Positions 48,401 through 57,400 of a stretch of DNA of 64,000 nt are shown here, piece by piece. The translations under genes were made by a program, and so were the position numbers. Position 1 is the stretch's first letter. Each line of letters starts with the position of its first letter. This DNA comes from Semisulcospira habei. Lineage: Eukaryota; Mollusca; Gastropoda; Semisulcospiridae. Location: assembly GCA_036245525.1 (NCBI GenBank), contig BTPG01000003.1, forward strand, positions 154,788,234-154,852,233, in the 5' to 3' direction. The notes beneath the pieces were generated by a model, which was not told where the DNA came from, did not search any database, and saw nothing but the letters and a program-made list of their open reading frames with translations.

Positions 48401-51400
48401 GTCCTGGTAGGCAGATCGTATCGCCCACCGGAGCCAAGAGGATATCGTCTGGGCGGAGATGTCCTGTCTACCTGGGGACAGAGGGAGAAAAAGGCGGGTG
48501 CGTCGCCTGAGTAGCGGTTTGGTCCGGCGCAGGTACACGCGTAAGGCCCTCATCGGGTCCTGTTGTCTGGACTCACGGGTGGAGCCTGGGTCTCTCAATG
48601 GTTGTATGGTGAGCAACTGAGGGGCAGCCAATGGTGATCGGGTCTTGGCTAGAAAGGCCGGGTCGGGGTAGCAGTTGAACGGAGCCGTCCGTCCGGTACT
48701 GCAAACAAGCGGGGCGGGTTGACAGGGCATGCAGCTCGCTGACCCTGGAGGTTGACGCGAGGGCCATCAGGAAGCAGGTCTTTCGCGTCACGTCTGGTAG
48801 TCTCGCCAACTGGATCGGCTCGAAGCGGGTCGAGTTGAGCCAAGTGAGGACCCAAGGCAGGTCCCATCGCGGCACCAGGGAGCGAAGTGTGGGACGTTGT
48901 AGACCGAAGTGGGCCATGAGGTCGGCAAGGTCTTTGCAGTTACCCGGGTCGGGACGGCCCAAGTGTCGGCACGTGTCAGCGACCATGGCGAGGTAGCCGT
49001 GGATGGTGATCGGCAATAAATGCTGGTCGGTGAACAGCCAGAGGAAAAAGTCCGCCAGCTGAGGAAACGTCAAATCCGTGGGGGAGAGGTGCAGGTCGTT
49101 ACACCAGTCGCACAGGACTCGCCACTTCCCTTCGTAAACTCGTCTGGTCGAGATTCTGCGGGCTGAAGCGATAGCATCCACCGCCGCACTTGAGAAGCCT
49201 CGAGAGGTGAGGGCTTGCCGCACAATCTCCAGGCGTGAAGGAGGAGCCGCTCGGGGCACAGGTGGTACAGGGCCTGCCGTGGTTGCTTGGGCATCGAGCA
49301 CGGGGTGGGAAGCCGCAGCGGAGGGGCTGTGGCGAGGTTCAGGAGGTCGGTGGTCCACGACTTGGTCCAGCAGAACGGGGCCACCAGGAAGAGTATCGCG
49401 TTGCACCCTCTGAGCTTGAGTAGGACCTTGGGAACGAGCACCATCGGCAGGTAGGCATAGGCAACCATGCCGTCCCAGGGAATGGAGAGAGCGTCGACTG
49501 CCCAGGCAAGCGGGTCCGGAATCGGTGACACAAAGAGGGGAAGCTGGCGATTCCACCTTGTCGCGAATAGGTCAATCATGGGGGGCTCCCAGGTTGCGCC
49601 GATCATCCGAAAGATGTCTGGGCGAAGCGACCATTCGGTATGGAGAAGCTGGCCGCGACGTGAGAGGGAGTCCGCTAGCACATTCAGGTGTCCCGGGATG
49701 TGTCGCGCCTGGAGGGTGATGTCCTGATCTTCGCACCAGCGGAGCACCTGGTAGAGGAGAATGCAGAGGGTGGGAGACCGGGTCCCGCCCTGCTTCTGTA
49801 TGGTAGGCGATGACTGTGGAGTTGTCCGAGAGTACAAGGAGCTCCTGGTGTCGTAGACTGGGTTCCCACACAAGTAGGGCTTGCCAGACCGCCTTCAGCT
49901 CTAACCAGTTGATGTGACGGGTCCCTAACTGCAGGGGCCAGACACCGGAGGCAGTCGTGAAAGATGGGAGCAGGTGAGCGCCCCAACCGGCGAGACTTGC
50001 GTCGACGCAGAGTGACAGTAGGGGTGGAGGCGAGAACAGGGGAACACCAGTCGCGAGCCAGCTTGGATCCGCCCAGCGAAGGAGATGAGGGAGGAGAATC
50101 GGTAGCACTGGAACCGGAGCCTCGAGGTCGGCCGTCGACGGTCGCCAGTGTAGGAGCAGGTGCAGCTGCAGCAGGCGGGAGTAGAGACGCTCTAGGGGAG
50201 CAGGTCCGCTGCTGCGCTCATCAGTCCCAGGAGCTGAAGCCACTGTCTGGCGGGAATCGTCGTCTCCTGAGCCACCTGCCGCGCAAGGGTCGCCAACTTC
50301 TGGATCCGCTGTTCCGGTAGCCGGACGCTGTTGAGGTCGGTGCGGAATTCCATCCCCAGGGGGACAAAGCGGCGAGACGGTGAGAGATCCGACAGGAAGC
50401 CCAGCCTGTCGAGTAGCAGGAGCATCGCATCTCGGTCCTGCTTCAGGGTGGAGTTGGACTGGTTTCTCAGAAGAAGGTCGAGATAGTTCGACGTGGAGCT
50501 CGAAGACGTCCGTCGGGCTCGCGCTACTACGGCGTCCATGATGCCAGTGAAGACCCACAGGCTGAGGTTGAGGCCAAAGGGTAGCGCACAGAACTGCTAG
50601 ACAGCACCCTCGAAGGCAAAGCGAAGATAGCGTCTGGAGGCGGGGTGCATGGGTACATGAAGATACGCATCTGCCAGGTCCAGGCTGACGGCAAAGTCCA
50701 TGGGCTGCACCGCGGAGCAAAGAGCCCGAGCGGTCTCCATGCGGAAGGACGGCGCGACGATGAACTTGTTTAGCGCCGAGAGGTCTACAGACCTGCCAAC
50801 CCCTACACGGCTATAGGAGTAGTATTTGGGACAAGTGGTAGTAGTTTTGGAGAGTCAAGAGTAGTTTCCGCAAGGGCCGGAAAATCAAACAGGGCGGGGG
50901 GAGGCGGCGGACCTTCCTTACTTCTGAGTGCCGAAAAATCAAACAGTGGTGGGGGGGGTGGGGGGGGGGGGGTGAATACGGGGAATAGGATTAAACGGAG
51001 ATCGAGAAACGTGCAGCAGAACGCTACACTGGTCCGCTGACGATGATGAGTATTGGCAATTCAAAGCAAAACCACGTCCTCAAAACACACATGAACACAG
51101 AAAAATTCACCGACTTGTGTCGCTCCAGTGTGTACGGCCGGCCGATAAACAGGCTATTGCATAATATAATGTGCGATGTCAAACATATCTTTACACATCG
51201 ATTCCGGCTCCTTTCTTTTCAGCATGCTTCAGACCGTCGTTTATCCGACGCATTTTCTGAATAAAATGATGCACGCTGGGAAACCCGGAAGTTCGCTCCG
51301 CTCATTCTCATTGGCCCTAACCGCATGTTCTTACCGACTACAAACCGAAAACAACACAAAAAAGATTTTTGGGGTTTATTTTTTTCTTCAGCATAGAATT

Positions 51401-54400
51401 TCATCAATGACCGTAGTAGCGTAGTATTGGAAACGTTGGCGTAGGAAAATACGGCGAAAGCGTAGTGGTTGGCAGGTCTGGGTCTATGACGGGACGCCAC
51501 TTGCCACCTGGCTTGGGCACCATGAAGAGCCGGCTGTAGAATGCCGGGGAGTCGTGTTTCGTCACCACCTCCATGGCGACCTTCTGAAGCAAGGCGGCTA
51601 CTTCGCTGCGCAGGGCCTCGGCTCTGAGCTGGTCTGTTGGTACCGCAGTCCACACTGGGGAACGGCGCAGGGGGGGGCGGGGACCGAAAGGAGATCAGGA
51701 GTCCCTCGTTGATTGTCGTGAGAATCCACGGGTCGTCCGGTAGCAGCGCTCGCCAAACGTGGCTGCGAAGCGCCAGCCTCCCGCCGACAGGAAACCCGGA
51801 AGAGGTCGGCAGGGGTCGAAGGGGAAGGCAGTCAGTGGGCCCTGTCCCGCCCGGGGCGATGGGCAGCCTTGGGCCAGGTCCGGGCAGGGTAGTGGGGGAG
51901 GAGCCAGGGAGAGGGCGGGCGCGAGGAAATGCTGGAGCTCTGGCGGGTAGATGTCCACCTCTAGTAAATGGGCGAGAGACAAGTCTAGTGGTCCGCAGGG
52001 TGCGACCCGGGGCCTTGCGGGCTGATCGAAAGGATTCCGGCACGGCGCGGCTGGGCCAGGAGTCCTTGTTAGCTTCCTTGACTGTGATCCAGATGGGGCC
52101 GAACAGGAGGTCACCACCGAGGGGCGCCTGACGAAGCTGAGTCTTCACGTCCTGAGGGATGGGGCAGGAACGGAGGATAGCATCCCGACGTAGCAGGCCG
52201 CTACGTCGGGATGCTATCCTCCGTTCCTGCTCCAGTGTGTGGTAAGCAGCGCGGTTCCCCAAGACCGCCAGGGCTAGCAGGACTCCCAGAAGAGCACATA
52301 TCGACGGATGCCAAGCGTCCTCGACACGGCGACCGATGGCTTGCGTCACCAAGTCCAGGAATCCCACCAAGGCCAGGGCGTTCCGGATGAAAGTCGCTGC
52401 TTGTTCCACACCAGGGAGGAGAGACTGACGTAAGGTAGCACCCGCGAAGGACACAGCCTTGGGGTCTGCCTTTGGAAGAGGGCAGGAGAAGTTCTGAGTG
52501 TGGCCCGCGTACCAGAGCTGACGAAAGGAGATATCCAAACCTGTCGGCCACCTGGAGTCCGAGAAGAATCCTGAAGGACCACAGGAACCTAGCGCGAGAT
52601 GAGCGGAGAACGCATCACGTAGCTCCCGGAAGCCCGGCGGCTGGGGATGATACTTGAACCACTTCAACTGTCGCTCCGCGTCGACAAAGGCAGAGGCTTT
52701 CCTCTTGAGAGGGGGGAGGGTGGACAGTTGTCCGCTGGAAGGCAAGCTGCAATGAGACGAGCCGCTTCATCAAAGGCTCGTAGTGTCTCCAACCTATGTC
52801 CGATGGAAGCTGTCTGAAGATCCTCGTCACCGCGAGAGATACTGGATGAGGCGGGGCTGGCATCCCGAAGGAGTGCTGACACCGAGTCTTCGGGGGTCAA
52901 ACTGAGGGCGTCGTCCTCTACAGGGGCCGCGCGGGGGGCTTAGTCCACTGCACGACGAAGCGCAAGACTCCCATCGGCAGTGTCCCGGGAGGTGACCGTC
53001 GCCCTGGGAGGCGTCCTCACACGCGAGCGGTGTCGAAATGGGTCGAATGGGTCGAACGGACGATGGTTCCCGTGAAGAGTTCAGCGACGAGAGCGAAGCA
53101 CGCCATCCCGACCTGCTAAGCTGCTGAGAGTGGTTGCAGCGGGTGGCACTAAGACGTCTGGAGCGGGAGCGGCGTCGTAGGGACCGGGAACGTCTATAGC
53201 GGCGTGACATGTACCTGGAACATGACCGCGAAGGTCGGCTCGAATCCGAGCGGTGGGAAGCAGTCTGTCGGTGAGTCGACCTGTCCCTAGAGCACGTACG
53301 ACTTCGAGTAGCCGGGGTCCGCTCGGGCCGTAGACGGGGAGTGTCGTCTCGGTATGAAGCCGTGCCGTGTCGATTGCTGCGTGTCCGGGAACGGGAGCGT
53401 GTCCGGCGAGCAGGCTTGTCCCGTCTAGGTGCCCGAACGCTAAGACTGGAACGGGACGCCGAAGCTCTGCGCTGGTCTCTTGTGCCGGGCGAGGAGGTGG
53501 GAGCGGCTGGACCAACCAGTGGTGTGTGCGGGTCGACGGGCTGGTGGACCGCACTCGTCGGGCCTGTGATGTCTACCAGTGCAGGAGGTCGTACTGGTTC
53601 CGTATCCTGTGCCAATACAGGTAGTGACCACTCGACTGGACTGTGGTGGATATCAGTGTCTTGTCTCGAGGCCTATCCCATGGCGCTCGAGGATTCTTGA
53701 CCGCACAGCGGCCACTCGACTGGACTGTGGTGGATGCCAGTACTAGAGCTCGGGCTCACGGCCTAAGCTGCGGTGTTGACAGCTCACTCACTCAGTAAGG
53801 GCCACTCGAATGGTCTGTGGCGCGTACCGGTGTTGGATCTTTCCCCCGTGCTGGCGTCTGTCGTTCGCGGCAGTAGAAACTCCATAGCTGGGTCCACTGT
53901 CCTTCCAGCCATGGGGCGCAGACCAGGCACGGATGGGTGGAGGCACATCCGGAACAGGGCAGGCAAACGGCATGCTCGTCACTCGGCCACTGGAACTGCC
54001 CACATCGCGTGCAGGTGCGGACTTTCCAACTGCAAAACATATTGCACAATGACATGCGAACGAGTGTGCCCCCGTGGGCCCGCAATACAAATTTGCGCGT
54101 ATGTAACGAAGTTTAAGTGCACGGCGTATGCTGACGCCCGGCGCTCTACCCCCACCCTTGAGCGCCTGACATAGGCAATAACCGAGGTTTTACCTTGCCA
54201 TCCGAAGAAGCAGGGCACAAAGAGGCTGCAGACCAAGCCGAACACCGCGGAGTCCAGGCGCCACGGATGAAAAGCCGGCTCGATGCAGTCCCAGTTCGCG
54301 ACCGGAGTCCACACAGGCGCCACTGGCACGACCGGTTACAGAAGCCGGGAACACCGTCGAAGAAACAGAAAGCATCCAACAACACCGGGCACTCCGAGGC

Positions 54401-57400
54401 TACCAGAAGGAGCGAAGGAGAAAGTTCGGACGCACAAGTGCGTAACACGCTATGGCCCCAACCGGTCTCGAGGCGCGTGAGCACAGTTCACAAGGCGCTG
54501 TCTCGTCAGGTCCAAGTCCAAAACACCGACGAAACCACAAGAAGCGTCCAAGCCTAACACAAGGCAAGCGTAGCGTCCACGCCTAACACAAGGAGTAGCG
54601 TAGGGAAACACCTCCCACAAAATTCCACGACCGGTTTTACAACAGTACACAGTATTCTTCTCTCGAAGCTAGAGTCATAGACGTACACAACCTATCACGG
54701 TCTAGCAAAGAAACTGACTAGTGAGCTTCCGCTGGGCGCATGCGCGGTTGGGTTGGAAGGGAGGCTACTCGGGTTACCGCCTAGGCTATGGCGCCCCTCA
54801 CCTGCGATCATGGCCATACTCGTACACAACAATTTTGGGCTAAAATTAGTCTAGCTAAGAAACCATTCCTACTAGTAATACCATCGGTAATGTGTTTTGA
54901 GGAAACAAATGTACGTACATTGGCAGGGAAGGGGTTAAATATTTTGTTCCATTTATTCCTCTCACTCACCCAGGAAGAAGTCTCTGAACTCGCGAGTATT
55001 GGAGAGGACCTGGATGACACTGTTCATGAAGCAGGTGTTACCCATGTTGTCCAGGCCTGTGTATCCTGGGGTCACAATCGGTGCCACTTCCTGAGCTTTG
55101 TTGAGTGGCTGAACTTTGCATGTAGGCTTCTGCACAAAAAGGAACAAGAGGATAGTGATATGTGTGTGTGCATGTGTGTTTGAATGCGCATGTACCTGAC
55201 ATCATTCTGTACACTTAAACCCTTTGCGTGTTAGTAGCAGTTTTAGTCATGATGATTCCTGTAGGAATCATCACTACTAAAACTGCTACTAACATGCAAG
55301 GGTTAACAACATGCTGTACAATGATGTTAAGGAATGGATTGAAGATATATATGTGTATGTGCAAAACTCATGTTTCTGCACAAATGTGACGCTAGTATTA
55401 GCTATGGCGCCTTTCAGTGGTAATAACGAGATTAGGTGTCATAATGTAAATTTCTTGGTGTTTCCTCACTTGACTCTTAAAACCAGAGTCTGATGCTGAC
55501 TGTGCGATAAACAGAATCGTACAAAAATGCATTTTTCTCTAAAATAATTTTTTTCAAAAAATACTTACCGATGGTATTACATTGTCTCACCTGACTCTTA
55601 AAACTAAAACTGGAAGCCGACTGTGAGGATGTGGAGTAGTCCTGACGGTTGACATCAACCTGCGCCATCTCATCAAAGGCCACAGAATCACCTTCAGTTG
55701 ACCCTGATGCCCCCGACGCACCATTAGCAGACTCTGTTTTGCTGCCAATGTTCTTCGCTGGGATCCAGCAGGTGGACTTGGGGGCTGAGAGTGTATCTAG
55801 ATAAAGTGGAGCAAAATGGTATACTGTTACGTGGTGGAGTTGTAGTCGTAGTATGATAAACACACGAGACGCACGCACATAAGGTTCTTTTAAATAAACT
55901 TCATTGAGCTGCAATCCATCACACGTGGCTTAAGGATGTAGACAATACTGGAGTAACAGTTCCAACAATATTTTAATTCAGCGATGCGATCTCCACACAA
56001 TGCAATTCCAGATGCATTAACACTGATACAAAGTCTCTTCTGCAAATATCCACACTGCCGACACAAGTTCATCACACAACATACACCACACTGTTACGCT
56101 GTATCTCTCACAAAGTACACCCTATACGGGCCACGTACCTACGATAACTGTGTGTCTCTACAACTAACAATGCAAGACAATGTATATTTGCGCCCTCCCA
56201 GCACCAACGTTATATAGCAAGACACTTTCTAGAATAATCACCAAAAAAAACATTCAACGCAACCAATCAAAATAATCTACGTAACCGGAACTCAAAAACA
56301 TCAATAAAAAATGAACTTTCTAGAAAACTACAATAGGCTACACAAATCTGGCTGCTCACTTCAGCTCCAAATCCTTGGTAAAATGACATCTCACAAAAGT
56401 ATGGCAGGCAGTTTACAAACTAGTCGGAAACTTCGAGAACCACCACGATCCTTCACAACACACACAAAAAAATGGCTGACGGCTTCACGCGCACAGTAAA
56501 CAACTTGTTGCTAAATGTCGCCAATTTACCAACGTCACACATACGAGGTCACTAGACAGTGCGACCTTTCTAGAACGTTCTGGACTAAATTTAGCGTATC
56601 ATAATAAAGTGAATTTCGCTCTGCGCGATCGAAAAAAAATGTTACTAAAAAGGTACGTGAATCATAACCATGATAGCTCAAATAAATATCGGATCGTTTC
56701 CTATGATTAACACATGTATGCTCTCACAGGACAACACAACCACAATCGTAACATATACAATAACCCATTACATCCTGAGGACAACTCACAAATTGAGCAA
56801 CTGCCACATCAGGGTACCATTTCAAACAAACTTTAACCCATTCAGCCCTGATGCACTACTGCAAGAGATGGATTGACCATGATAATTCAAGGGTAGTGCC
56901 TTCAGGCACCAAGCTCATCTGGCACTATCCTTGAAATTATTATGGTCAATCCATCTTCTGCAACTGCTACACAACCATCAATAATTGGGAAAAGCTGCTG
57001 TGGGATAACTAAGATATACAGTTGGTGAAGAAATACCCCACCCCCCTCCCCAACGTTGTACATAATTGTGTATAAAATAGTTAAAAGCTAAGAAAGAACG
57101 TTCACATTGTACATCATCATCTAACAATGTTGAATGCATGAAATTTAACATTATCAGCAGACTTTGGACTTTGTGGCAGTCTTGGTAGCATTTTCAAGCA
57201 TAAAATAACCTTTTCTTTGTGGCGCCTCCAGCGTAGCCCACCGCTCCAAAGAAGTCTTGACCAAAGTCAGCTCAATGAAATTGCTAGTTATCTTGTACTT
57301 GCACATATTGGGCATAATAGCACTCCTGGAAAGAAGCAGTTGGTTTCAAGTTAAATTAACCCATTCAGCCCTGACGCACTACAGCAGGAGATCGGTCAAC

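Larger units (their letters stand above)
41490..54910 (-). mobile_element. DIRS-5: DIRS-type retrotransposon carrying DIRS-4 and a TIR element
   Basis: Left terminal part 41490-41798; the rest 47872-54910. Left (41530-41750) and right (54720-54890) terminal repeats are inverse copies (GCGCATGCGC..., GGCTACTCGGGTTAC, CTAGCTAAGAAACCATTCCT). Its internal complementary region, ...AAAGAAAAATGT/ATTTGTTTCC..., is split by DIRS-4. Lies in the 27.5-kb USP19 intron, 60 bp from an exon. Confidence 0.9.
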
